From the NCBI GenBank assembly GCA_016702745.1, contig JADJDJ010000001.1:1178001-1242000 (forward strand): DNA of 64,000 nt, given 5' to 3'. This DNA is from Chitinophagaceae bacterium. Lineage in GTDB: Bacteria; Bacteroidota; Bacteroidia; Chitinophagales; Chitinophagaceae. Below the pieces are notes generated by a model. It saw only the letters and a program-made list of their open reading frames with translations, was not told where the DNA came from and made no database searches. The position numbers were made by a program, and so were the translations under genes. Positions within the stretch are counted from its first letter, which is position 1, and every line of letters starts with the position of its first letter. Below, one piece after another: positions 28,383 through 37,572 of the stretch.

Positions 28383-30986
28383 TTACATATTCATCATATC
28401 ACCCTGACCATTGTCGGGGTTCTTATTGTTCTTCCGCTTGAAAAGATTCGGATCGAACTTTCCAAAGCGCCAGTTAAAGTTCAGCCGTAAAATCTGCGGA
28501 TCCCTTCTGCGGAATACATCCTGAACAAAGAAAGGAGATTCTGAATGGATATCTGAACGTCTGGTTCTGAAAATATCATTAATATTCAGTGAAAAAGATG
28601 CCTGCTTATTTTTCAGGAACTCATAACGGAAACCGGCATCCACAAAATAATTGGCACGCTGGTAGCCCTGAGACGAGGTAGCCTGTCCAAACATACCACC
28701 ACCACCACCACGTCCACCGCCGCCACCGCTGTTCCCACCACTTCCACCTGGAGAAAGAATGGTTTTAGACTGGTATTCACCGGATAACTGCATACTGAAA
28801 TTCTTAAATAGTTTGAATGTGTTATTCAATTTACCAAACCAGCTCACCAATGCATCCTGATCGGGCTGACCGGCAATACCTGTATTGATTTTAGAGGAAA
28901 AGAGGTTCATATTCACCGTCATTTCCCACCACTTGTTCATCTTGGTTTTTTGAGTCAGTTCAAACCCTGTTACATAACTGGAGTTGGCATTGATATACGT
29001 ATTCACCAGAATGGTATCGGGGGTGGTTTCCTGCACCTGGAACCTGGCGATCAGGTCATTGGTATTTTTGTAATAAATGGAAGCCAGGAGGTTGTCCTTG
29101 TTTTTCTTGAAAACTTTTTGATAAGAAAGTTCTACTGAATTAGTAAACTCTGGTCGCAGGCCCGGATTTCCGCGGCTGATATTCAGTGAATCAGAGAAAT
29201 CAGTATATGGATATAGCTGGAAAAAATTAGGTCGATTGATCTTTCTTGTATAGTTCAGCTGAAGTTCCTGGTCATTTTTCATTTTATTGCTTAAGAAGAC
29301 ACTAGGGAAGAAGCTGACCGGGAATTTAATATTGAATGTCTGGTTTTTATCGGGGAGAATTCCTTCATAGTCTGAACTCTCTACCCGCAGTCCTAACTGA
29401 TAGCCAAAATTTTTGATCTGGCTGGTAAAAGTTGAATAGGCTGCATACACTTTATCGGTACTCTTGTAATTCACAGAAAAGAGGGGATTATAAATGGCCG
29501 TTCCGTTTGTACTGATCAGAAAAAAATCGTTCTTGTTGTCTACCTCGCGGATACTGGCCCGTACACCCATTTCCAGCTTTGATTTATCTGTAATTGGATT
29601 CACATAATCGGCCTGGAAAATATAATTTTTATTACCACCTAATCCATCTTGCCGTTGGGAAGAGGATTTTACAATATTCTTAGTGTTGTAATCCAGAGAA
29701 TCTGTAGTGATAAAATTGCTGCTATTACTCCTGCTCTGGTTAAAAGTGAAATCAGCAGTGAATTCTTTACCTGTTTTTGGAAAATTATGCTTGTAACCAA
29801 TCATGGTTCCCACATTTCTGAAATTGTTTTTGGAAACAGAATTTCTTTCAGCCAATGATGTAATAATGGGTGTTCCCAGTAAATCAGTCTGCATCATGCT
29901 GCTGTTATTGGGATTCATGGATCCTTTTACAAAATTGCCTGTTACGGATAAAGTATTCCGGTTATTGATGAAATAGTCAAAGCCGGCACGACCGAAACCA
30001 AAGGTTCCTTTCATGATGCTTTTATCATCCTGGGTTAACTGACTGTTCGGGTTACCGAAAGTGGTACGGTCCGTATTTCCGGTACTGATGGATTTACGCT
30101 GGTTGAGATTGCCACTCAGGAAGAAATTTACCTTTTCCTGACGCAGATTAATATCACCGCCAAAACCAAAACGTCCTCTGGAATCAATATTGGTACGGAT
30201 ACTTCCATTGTATCCCACTTTTTTATTTTTCTTCATGATCACATTGATGATACCCGAAGTACCACCGGATGCATCAAATTTGGCTGAGGGATTAGTAATG
30301 ATCTCCACACTTTCAATCACATCAGCCGGAATCTGATCCAGTGTCATGGTAGTAGGGCGGCCATCCACAAAAATCTGCGGACTATTATTACGCATCGTTA
30401 CATTTCCATCGATATCCACACTAACGGAAGGAACATTTTTCATCACATCTACAGCTGTACCGCCGGCAGAAACAAGGTTTTTATCCACTCCGAATACTTT
30501 ACGGTCGATACCCAATCTGAGTCCGGAGGTAGAATTAGAGGTAACGGTCACATTATCGAGCATTTTTTCTTCAAATTCAATTTTCACATTACCCAGATCT
30601 TTATCCAATGCACTCATCATATCCGCTCCGCCACCGGGTTTCAGATCAAATGAAACGGTTTGTTCAAAAGATTTATAGCCCACTACAGAAACACGGAGCT
30701 TGGATTGTCCAAAGGCCGGAACATTCTCCAAACTGAACTCACCGTTTGCGCGGGTAAGCATACCGGCTACCACCACTTCTTTTCTTTTTTTAGTGACGGT
30801 ATCCATCCGGTTCTGCACCAGTTGCACGGAAGCATATTCGATAGGTTTGCCTGTCTTGGATTCAACCACTTTACCATAAAAGCGTCCATTTGGAGCCTGA
30901 CCACCTCCGGGACGACCGCCACCGGGTTGAGCAGAAATTGTATAACTAATTAGTAATGAGGCGAAAAAGAGGAAAATATTTTTCAT
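28383..30986 (-). CDS. TonB-dependent-receptor-like outer-membrane beta-barrel protein
   Basis: An 867-residue protein with signal peptide (1-19, ending TISAQ). After a Gly/Pro-rich linker comes a carboxypeptidase-like regulatory (SusC-type) domain (about 35-115, GRFYGKVVESKTGKPIEYASV). A plug domain follows (about 140-250, GGTAVDVMKNVPSVSVD, IFVDGRPTTM, IESVEIITNPSAKFDASGG), then an OMP_b-brl_3-type barrel to the end. A run of Gly (about 745-765, SGGGGGRGGGGGMFG) forms an unusual loop. It probably takes up or senses a ligand at the outer membrane; no SusD partner is adjacent. Confidence 0.9.
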   Translation of the reverse strand: MKNIFLFFASLLISYTISAQPGGGRPGGGQAPNGRFYGKVVESKTGKPIEYASVQLVQNRMDTVTKKRKEVVVAGMLTRANGEFSLENVPAFGQSKLRVSVVGYKSFEQTVSFDLKPGGGADMMSALDKDLGNVKIEFEEKMLDNVTVTSNSTSGLRLGIDRKVFGVDKNLVSAGGTAVDVMKNVPSVSVDIDGNVTMRNNSPQIFVDGRPTTMTLDQIPADVIESVEIITNPSAKFDASGGTSGIINVIMKKNKKVGYNGSIRTNIDSRGRFGFGGDINLRQEKVNFFLSGNLNQRKSISTGNTDRTTFGNPNSQLTQDDKSIMKGTFGFGRAGFDYFINNRNTLSVTGNFVKGSMNPNNSSMMQTDLLGTPIITSLAERNSVSKNNFRNVGTMIGYKHNFPKTGKEFTADFTFNQSRSNSSNFITTDSLDYNTKNIVKSSSQRQDGLGGNKNYIFQADYVNPITDKSKLEMGVRASIREVDNKNDFFLISTNGTAIYNPLFSVNYKSTDKVYAAYSTFTSQIKNFGYQLGLRVESSDYEGILPDKNQTFNIKFPVSFFPSVFLSNKMKNDQELQLNYTRKINRPNFFQLYPYTDFSDSLNISRGNPGLRPEFTNSVELSYQKVFKKNKDNLLASIYYKNTNDLIARFQVQETTPDTILVNTYINANSSYVTGFELTQKTKMNKWWEMTVNMNLFSSKINTGIAGQPDQDALVSWFGKLNNTFKLFKNFSMQLSGEYQSKTILSPGGSGGNSGGGGGRGGGGGMFGQATSSQGYQRANYFVDAGFRYEFLKNKQASFSLNINDIFRTRRSDIHSESPFFVQDVFRRRDPQILRLNFNWRFGKFDPNLFKRKNNKNPDNGQGDMMNM

Positions 30987-31122
30987 TATTGCGATTTAAA
31001 AATGTACCGAGGGTTAGACGTGTAAAGAGGTCCTGACTTGCTGACAATACGGTGACATCTTGATGAAAGGTTAAAGACAATTTTTAAAGGAGATTGTTCA
31101 GGATATACAGGGCTGTTGATAA

Positions 31123-31730
31123 TTACCGGGTCAGCCAGGTAATGAGAACCTGAAAGGCTCCAATCAGGAAGCCGATCACGGCCCCGATGATTTCTACAAA
31201 CCTGAACTCTTTGGACATGATCTGATAGAGAATATCTTCCAGTTTATCTGAAGAGAAGGCAGCAACCTTAGCAGTAACAATACTTTCAATGTCTAATTCG
31301 TCCTTCAGATTGACCGCATATTGTTTCATCACTTTTGGAAAAAGGGTTTCTATTTCCTGCATAAAGGCCGATTTCATTTTCTGAATAGTCTTATCCCCGA
31401 TAAACATACTGATCACCGGCATTTCATCACTGAGTTTTACCCGCAGGAAATGATCAATATGACTTTCCAGCATCGGCATGATTTTTTTCAAATTTTCCGG
31501 GTTGCTGATTTTTTCTTCTATATCAGCATAGGAGAGAAACTCATTACTGACCGTTCTCCCCAGCTTTTCCGCAAACTGCTGCTGCCTTTTGGGAAGATGC
31601 CATGAAAGGTGATCCCTAAAAATTTCCTGGGTTCTCTTGGATGGAATAGCATTTTGATAGCTACCCAATTAGTCACCCAGCCAATAAAAGCAGAAATAAG
31701 CGGAACCAGGATGATGACCCAGATATTCAT
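31123..31730 (-). CDS. DUF445 family membrane protein, one frame break
   Basis: Fragments 31518-31820 and 31123-31668 join into one 202-residue protein if one A is restored at about 31587-31593 (GIFPKRQQQFAEKLG). The start is the ATG at 31730 (MNIWVIILVPLISAFIGWVTN); the longer frame runs into the tRNA gene. Membrane segments lie at both ends (about 3-22 and 178-198). LISAFIGWVTNWVAIKMLFHP is the DUF445 hallmark, here split as IGWVTNWVAIKMLFHP. Function is unknown; related proteins such as YheB are membrane proteins of unclear role. Confidence 0.82.
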
Positions 31731-31740
31731 GATGAAAACA

Positions 31741-31771
31741 TAAATTAAATCCCCGGCGATGTACCGGGGAT
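31741..31771 (-). terminator. Hairpin after tRNA-His
   Basis: ATCCCCGG (31749-31756) pairs with CCGGGGAT (31764-31771); on the minus strand a T-rich stretch follows. It probably ends the tRNA transcript. Confidence 0.65.
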
Positions 31772-31780
31772 CAAAGAAGG

Positions 31781-31855
31781 GGTGGCTAACCGGGCTCGAA
31801 CCGGCGACCCTCAGAACCACAATCTGATGCTCTAACCAACTGAGCTATAACCACC
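31781..31855 (-). tRNA. tRNA-His (GTG)
   Basis: The minus strand folds into a full cloverleaf of 75 nt: acceptor GGTGGTTA with TAGCCACC, D arm AGCTCAGTTGGTTAGAGC, anticodon loop TTGTGGT with anticodon GTG, and T arm GCCGG-TTCGAGC-CCGGT. A G is encoded at position -1 opposite C73, the identity element of tRNA-His. The CCA end is not encoded. Confidence 0.96.
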
Positions 31856-32048
31856 ATTTGACAATCAGCCGCACCATGCCGGTACTAATTGCGGGTTGCA
31901 AAAATAAGAAAAAGGTCTGTTCAGAAAAAATAAAAGCCTGATTACTACCCGGTTTATAAATGAGAGAGATTGAGTTCCTGTCTTTGAACCATTCATCAAA
32001 AACACTTGTTAAAAGCGTATAAAGGCAAGAAAAACAATGTTTTTGCGT

Positions 32049-32056
32049 TATTTTTG
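32049..32056 (+). promoter_or_regulatory. TAnnTTTG promoter element of the C-terminal processing protease
   Basis: TATTTTTG, exact consensus, four bases before an in-frame ATG at 32061 and 34 bases before the preferred ATG at 32091. Confidence 0.6.
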
Positions 32057-32090
32057 GATTATGTCAGGCCTATTAAAATACCTGTTCAAT

Positions 32091-34244
32091 ATGAAAAGAC
32101 TTCCGATACTCATTATGATGCTGGTGGCAGGGTCTTTCCTTGCCTTTAAAACGATGGGAAGGGGCACTAACCCGACCAATCCCCCCTCCAAATATGAAGA
32201 AATTTTAAGGTTGGTGGGGAAAATGTTTCAGGAAGCGCATTATAGTCCCCAGGACATTAATGATGCTTTTTCCAAAAAAGTGTTTAAAAAATTCCTCAAA
32301 GACCTTGATCCGGAGAAGAACATATTTCTTCTATCGGATTTCAATTTGCTGAAAAAGCATGAGAGCAGGGTGGATGATGAAATCAAAGGGGCACCTGTTG
32401 AGTTTTTTATGGCCGCAGGGAAAACCTTTAACACCAGGGTGGAAGAGGCCGCTGCCATTTGTAATGAGATCCTGGCTACCCCATTTGACTTTACGATTAA
32501 TGAAGAAGTGGAACTGGACGGTGATAAGCTGGAAACACCGGCATCAGCAGCTGAGCGTAAAGACCGCTGGAGGAAAAAAATAAAATTCCTGGCACTGGAG
32601 CGTTATACTGACCTGCTTGATACCCGGGAAAAAAATAAAGGAAAGGAAGGATTTGTGGTGAAATCAGATGAAGAACTGGAAAAAGAAGCCAGGGAAAAAG
32701 TAAAGCGCCTGACAGACCGTACATTCGACCGCTTCCGTCATAAATTCAATGATGATGATAAGTTCAGCATGTATGTGAACGCCATCACCACCACCATGGA
32801 CCCCCATAGTGAGTTTTTCCCTCCGGTTGACAAAAGATATTTTGATGAAGAGATGAGTGGCCGTTTTTTCGGAATTGGTGCTTCACTTCAATATGATGAC
32901 GGCAATATTAAAGTAAGCAGTATTCTTACCGGTAGTCCTGCCTGGAAATCCGGTGAACTCCAGACCGGTGATATCATCGTGAAAGTAGGGCAGGGAAATG
33001 ATGAGCCGGTAGATCTGACCGGTTATGTGGTGACCGATGCCGTAAAAGTAATTCGCGGTAAGAAAGGAACAGAAGTAAAACTGACCGTTAAAAAACAGGA
33101 TGGCAGTTTGAAAATAATTTCACTGATCCGGGATGAAATTGTGCAGGATGAGACTTTTGCCCGCAGCGCGATTGTAAAAGAAGGCGGTTCCAGAATCGGT
33201 TATATCTATCTGCCTGAATTTTATGCAGACTTCGACCGGCCCAACGGCAACCGCAGTTTTGTGGATGTGGCTAAGGAAGTACAGAAACTGAAAGAAGAAA
33301 ATGTGGATGGTATTGTACTGGATCTCCGTAATAACGGTGGTGGTTCTTTATATGATGTTGTACAGATGGCTGGTCTCTTTATTGAAGACGGACCAATTGT
33401 ACAGGTGAAAGACAGGGAGAATAAGCCCACTGTTTTAAAAGATAAGGACCGGAATGTATTATATACCGGGCCTCTGGCCGTAATGGTGAATGAATTCAGT
33501 GCCTCTGCTTCTGAAATTTTTGCAGCAGCTATTCAGGACTATGGACGTGGTGTGGTAGTAGGCAGCACTTCTACTTATGGTAAGGGAACTGTACAAAGAA
33601 ATATTGGTCTGGATACCGAAACCGGTTTTTCCATGACTAATTCTGACCTTGGAACAGTTAAACTGACATTACAGAAATTCTACCGGATCAATGGCGGTTC
33701 CACCCAATTGAAAGGGGTGAGTTCAGATATCGTATTGCCTGATAACCTGGAATACCTGAAAGTGCGGGAAAAAGATGATGAGGATGCTCTTCCCTGGGAT
33801 GAAATCAACAAAGCCAGCTACATTAATTGGCAGTCCAGTTTTGACCTGAAAGCCCTGCAGCAACTCAGTCAGCAGCGCCTGGAAACAGATAATACCTTCC
33901 AATTGATCAGGGAGAATACAGAATGGCTTTCAAAACAAAATGACCGGCATTATTCCCTGCAGATTGATCAGTACAAAAATGAACAAAAAGCGATCCGGAG
34001 CACGATCAAACAACTGGAAACCCTCCTGAAGCTGAAAGGTGAAATTGATGTAGCAGCGCTTCCCAAAGAAGTGAATCGCTGGGAAAACGACAAAAGCAAA
34101 CAGGAAAGATTTGAAGCCTGGATTAAAAACCTGAGAAAAGATATTTACCTGGATCAAACCGTTAAAGTGGTAAATGATATGATTAATCAGCAGAACCTGG
34201 TTAAATCCAAAACAACAGAAGAACCCAAAAAGAAAGCATTCTGA
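32091..34244 (+). CDS. prc: C-terminal processing (tail-specific) protease, S41 family
   Basis: A 717-residue protein from the ATG at 32091, chosen because the signal sequence MKRLPILIMMLVAGSFLAF starts there; ATGs at 32061 and upstream are alternatives. Then an N-terminal helical domain, a PDZ domain (about 257-335, FFGIGASLQYDDGNIKVSSI), and the S41 peptidase with Ser in SASASE (about 470-475) and Lys in TYGKGT (about K498). The C-terminal DUF3340 helical domain is present (KALQQLSQQRLETD onward). Prc trims or degrades periplasmic proteins from unstructured C termini. It ends before a clear terminator. Confidence 0.92.
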   Translation: MKRLPILIMMLVAGSFLAFKTMGRGTNPTNPPSKYEEILRLVGKMFQEAHYSPQDINDAFSKKVFKKFLKDLDPEKNIFLLSDFNLLKKHESRVDDEIKGAPVEFFMAAGKTFNTRVEEAAAICNEILATPFDFTINEEVELDGDKLETPASAAERKDRWRKKIKFLALERYTDLLDTREKNKGKEGFVVKSDEELEKEAREKVKRLTDRTFDRFRHKFNDDDKFSMYVNAITTTMDPHSEFFPPVDKRYFDEEMSGRFFGIGASLQYDDGNIKVSSILTGSPAWKSGELQTGDIIVKVGQGNDEPVDLTGYVVTDAVKVIRGKKGTEVKLTVKKQDGSLKIISLIRDEIVQDETFARSAIVKEGGSRIGYIYLPEFYADFDRPNGNRSFVDVAKEVQKLKEENVDGIVLDLRNNGGGSLYDVVQMAGLFIEDGPIVQVKDRENKPTVLKDKDRNVLYTGPLAVMVNEFSASASEIFAAAIQDYGRGVVVGSTSTYGKGTVQRNIGLDTETGFSMTNSDLGTVKLTLQKFYRINGGSTQLKGVSSDIVLPDNLEYLKVREKDDEDALPWDEINKASYINWQSSFDLKALQQLSQQRLETDNTFQLIRENTEWLSKQNDRHYSLQIDQYKNEQKAIRSTIKQLETLLKLKGEIDVAALPKEVNRWENDKSKQERFEAWIKNLRKDIYLDQTVKVVNDMINQQNLVKSKTTEEPKKKAF

Positions 34245-34268
34245 TCGTCGGCGAAATAAATAGATTAA

Positions 34269-34300
34269 AAGCCCTGCATGACCTTGCGGGGCTTTTTTTT
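34269..34300 (+). terminator. Intrinsic terminator of the prc gene
   Basis: AAGCCCTGCA / TGCGGGGCTT stem with one T-G pair, six-base loop, then T8 (34293-34300). Confidence 0.9.
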
Positions 34301-34379
34301 GTAAGGCCAATCCGCAATTCTCTTTTTTGAAAGAACCCGACACAAGAAAAAAAATTACGTAGCTAATATGCCATTCTCT

Positions 34380-34889
34380 TTACAGGTACCGCTCCTTTAA
34401 TATCCTGCAATGATGGTTTACGTGACCGGCTATGATAAAACCCATGGCCAGTACTGAAACAGAATGCTGATTGGCGATACCGGCTGTTTGCAATTGCTTT
34501 TTATTGAATGAACGGAAAAGTATTTCGGTTGACCGGCGGACTGCTTTGAATTCATTGATGAGGTCATTCCAATCCCGTCGACCGGCTCCTGAATGATCTG
34601 CATAGCTGTTTTCATCAAAGGAGGGGAGGGACGCCTTTTCCTGCCTGGCAAAACATAAAGCCCGGTATGCAAATACCCTTTCCGTGTCAATCATATGCTG
34701 GAGCATTTCCTGTATGGTCCATTTCCCGCGGGCATACCGGTAATTTCTTTTTGTAACCGGAATCCGGGACAAAAAACGAAACAAAACTTTCGACTGTTCG
34801 CTGATCAGTTTGTTTACATCATTTCCGGGTGCCTGGTTGATATAGGTATGAAAAAACAGGGGGGCCCTGTTTAAATCCGGACGAGGCAT
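34380..34889 (-). CDS. DinB-like four-helix metal-binding protein
   Basis: A 169-residue DinB/YfiT-like protein. The three-His site expected in this fold is visible: the His in MLQHMIDTERVFAYRAL (about residue 67) and the pair in AGHVNHHCRILKERYL near the C terminus (about 155-160). Family members include thiol transferases acting with bacillithiol or mycothiol, but most in Bacteroidota are uncharacterised. It starts one base after the stop of the motif-repeat lipoprotein gene, so the two are one operon. Confidence 0.85.
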   Translation of the reverse strand: MPRPDLNRAPLFFHTYINQAPGNDVNKLISEQSKVLFRFLSRIPVTKRNYRYARGKWTIQEMLQHMIDTERVFAYRALCFARQEKASLPSFDENSYADHSGAGRRDWNDLINEFKAVRRSTEILFRSFNKKQLQTAGIANQHSVSVLAMGFIIAGHVNHHCRILKERYL

Positions 34890-34890
34890 A

Positions 34891-35607
34891 TTAATTTGTT
34901 TTGGGCTTTTCCGGCTCGGCTGCTGGTTTACTGTTTAAAGGGGCACCTACTGCAATATCACAGCGATGTCCGGGTTGACCATGTGCCGGATTCATTCCAG
35001 GTGCTGTTACGGTTTGCGTAGCCACAGGAGTTGCCGCAGGTTTAGCCGGTGTTACAACCGGTGTGGAGCCAGGAATGGATGGTTGTAATGAAAGCGGCTG
35101 ACTGGCCGGAGTACTCGCATTACCGGCGGGACTGTTTAAAGGTGCCCCAACGGCGATATCACAACGGTGACCGGGTTGTCCATGTGCAGGATTCATTCCC
35201 GTGGCTGTATTAGCTACAGGAGTATTGCTTTTGGTAACTGTAATAGGAGATATGGCTGGCGTACCAGGATTTGTGTTGGTATTAAGTTGTATTGGTGTTG
35301 AAGCTGGCGCAGCAGTAGTTGGTTTACTATCGAGTGGTGCGCCCACCGCGATCTCACAACGATGCCCGGGTTGGCCATGTGCAGGATTCAAAGCACCGCC
35401 GCCTGGAACAGGGGAACTTACAACCGGACTGGCCGGATTTATTGTAACCGGCTGTACATTGATTCCGCCGGTATCGGCAGTAGCTGTGTTAACCGGGGAT
35501 TGAATAGTGGTATCTAAGACCGCTTTACTATCCTTATCAGCTGAATTGCCACAGGAATTCAATAAAAACAAAAATGACAGGGTAGAAACAACTTGAACAA
35601 GACGCAT
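34891..35607 (-). CDS. Lipoprotein with three NPAHGQPGHRCDIAVGAPL repeats
   Basis: A 238-residue protein with lipobox LLNSC (about C19) after a short signal peptide. The mature part is Pro/Thr/Ala/Val-rich and probably unstructured, with three near-identical copies of NPAHGQPGHRCDIAVGAPL. They are spaced by about 60-75 residues and encoded at roughly 34930-34995, 35138-35203 and 35334-35399. Each copy has two His and one Cys in fixed places. I know single copies of this motif from hypothetical Bacteroidota proteins but not its function. Metal or haem binding, or a wall-binding tag, are guesses. The gene is cotranscribed with the DinB-like gene. Confidence 0.8.
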   Translation of the reverse strand: MRLVQVVSTLSFLFLLNSCGNSADKDSKAVLDTTIQSPVNTATADTGGINVQPVTINPASPVVSSPVPGGGALNPAHGQPGHRCEIAVGAPLDSKPTTAAPASTPIQLNTNTNPGTPAISPITVTKSNTPVANTATGMNPAHGQPGHRCDIAVGAPLNSPAGNASTPASQPLSLQPSIPGSTPVVTPAKPAATPVATQTVTAPGMNPAHGQPGHRCDIAVGAPLNSKPAAEPEKPKTN

Positions 35608-35665
35608 ATTAAGTAGTATATAAAGTTCACTGCAAAATAGGCAAGATTTATGGGAAAAAGGCAGA

Positions 35666-35694
35666 AATAAAAAACCCTGCGAAGGCAGGGTTTT
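35666..35694 (-). terminator. Intrinsic terminator of the S8 protease gene
   Basis: AAAACCCTGC (35671-35680), GAAG loop and GCAGGGTTTT (35685-35694); T-rich on the minus strand downstream. It also has T on the plus side and could act both ways. Confidence 0.85.
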
Positions 35695-35717
35695 GTTACT
35701 ATTTTATCAGTTGAAGA

Positions 35718-37398
35718 TTACCCTTTCCGGCCGGGTTTAACGGTGGTAGCGGGTTTTACAACAGCTGGTTTTAATTCTCCTTTAGTTACAGCAGCCAGTT
35801 TCATTGCTTCATAAGCATTGATAATGCCACCGGAACGGCTGAGTTCAGATAATTTCACCATTTCATCATTACCGGGGTTCTTCACTTCTGTACCCGGGTC
35901 TTTGGATGATTTTTCAATGATTGTCTTTACCTGTGTGGCACTCAGGGTAGGGTAGTAGGACATGATAAACGCAGCTAATCCTGCCACTACCGGTGATGCC
36001 ATACTGGTTCCCTGGAGGTTCTGGTAAGTATTACCACCGGGAACCGTAGAATAGATTTTTACTCCGGGAGCGAACACATCTACTTCTTTTTACCATAGTT
36101 AGAGAAACCGGCAGTTAATCCACCTGCTTTCGGGTCACCACTCGCGCCAACAGTAATCCAGTTATTCGGTCTGGTACCGTCCAGTAACTGCGGAGTTGGA
36201 TAATTATAGGATGTATCCAGATTTTTGGCATCATTTCCGGCAGCATGTACCAGCAATACACCTTTGCTTTCCGCATATTTTACGGCATCATCCACCCATT
36301 TTTTTTCGGGAGAGAAACTCTTTCCAAAACTCATATTGATGACCCTTGCTCCATTGTCAACAGCATAACGAATGGCCAACGCAATATCCTTATCATGCTC
36401 ATCACCATCAGGCACTGCACGAAGTGTCATGATCCGTACATTATCGGCAACGCCATCCATACCTTTTCCATTTTCCTGATCGCTCCGATGATCCCGGAAA
36501 CGTGGGTACCATGCAAGGCGGACTTGTTACTCACCATCACATTATTATTACCATAGAATTTATCATTGAAATCCTCGTAATTATCTTTTACGATATCATC
36601 CCTGTATTTTTTGGGTGCGATTTCAGAAGCCTCCATTTTATTCAGATCGCCTTCGAGCTGATCCAGGATCTGCTGATTGGTGATTTCTTCATTGTCGTTC
36701 GCTTTACAGATACGAACGAGGATATCCCTGGTTTGCTGGGCAGACATCACCGATGATGTATAAGAACCGAGATCCTTGCAGGAATACTCTTCTTTCTTGA
36801 TATCACTACGGATGATGGAGTCACCGGCTTTCATTGTTTTTGACATACGACGGAGCTGACGAACCTCTTCAGGATTCACTTCCCCGACAATTTCCTGTTT
36901 GGCCCTGACCCAGGACTGGTATTCGAAAGCTTCATCCGCAGAAAGTGATGACAGGCTTACATTTCCTTTTGCCTCCCATTTTTCTTTGAATTTGTGATAG
37001 ACCCTGGCGGCTTCATAGGAATCCTGTTCCACATTGCGGCCATCACGGCCACCGAGGAAATTCCAGCCGTAGATATCATCTACGTAGCCGTTTTTATCAT
37101 CGTCAATACCATTGCCGGGTATTTCTTTTGCATTTTTCCAGAGAATGGGCTTCAGGTCTTCATGAAGGGTATCCACTCCGGAGTCAATCACCGCTACGAT
37201 CACGGTATTACTCTTCAGCTTTTTGGTCTTTACAAAGTTGTAAGCCTGACCAATACTGATACCCTGGTATCCGTCTTTGGTTTTGTCAAGCATATGCCAG
37301 CCTTTGGGCACATCGTCTTTCTGGGAATAACCAATCAGGGTAATGGTGGAAAAGGCTGCAATCAATAAGGTACGTTTTTCGAAGAAAGTCATACGCAT
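35718..37398 (-). CDS. Subtilisin-like (S8) serine protease with large insertion, two frame breaks
   Basis: Three fragments (36427-37398, 36080-36460, 35718-36077) join into one 560-residue protein if one G is restored at about 36475 (IRENGKGMDGV) and one A at 36087-36091 (GKKEVDVFAPG). Signal peptide at 1-25. The catalytic triad is intact: D72 in VIDSGVDTLHEDL, H296 in ALHGTHVSGI and Ser in LQGTSMASPVVAGL. About 220 residues separate Asp and His, against about 30 in plain subtilisin; the insertion is charged and mostly helical. An exported protease is likely. The tail (PAVVKPATTVKPGRKG) is short and carries no T9SS sorting domain. Confidence 0.86.
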
Positions 37399-37572
37399 AA
37401 TTTTATGGCTGTAAAATTGGTGAAGTTGTAAAAATAGTGATTACCATTCATACATTATTGCATACAAAACAGCAGGAATCTGAACGGTTTTATGTTTTTT
37501 TTGACGAATGGTAATGCTCCGGGGTTGTTTTAAAGAATGGTTAAATAACTGGAGATTCTTCCAACAAACCGC

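Noticed and set aside
31518..31820. Longer start for the DUF445 protein reaching into the tRNA
   Set aside because: The extra codons would come from the tRNA-His gene region; the ATG at 31730 gives the normal N terminus.
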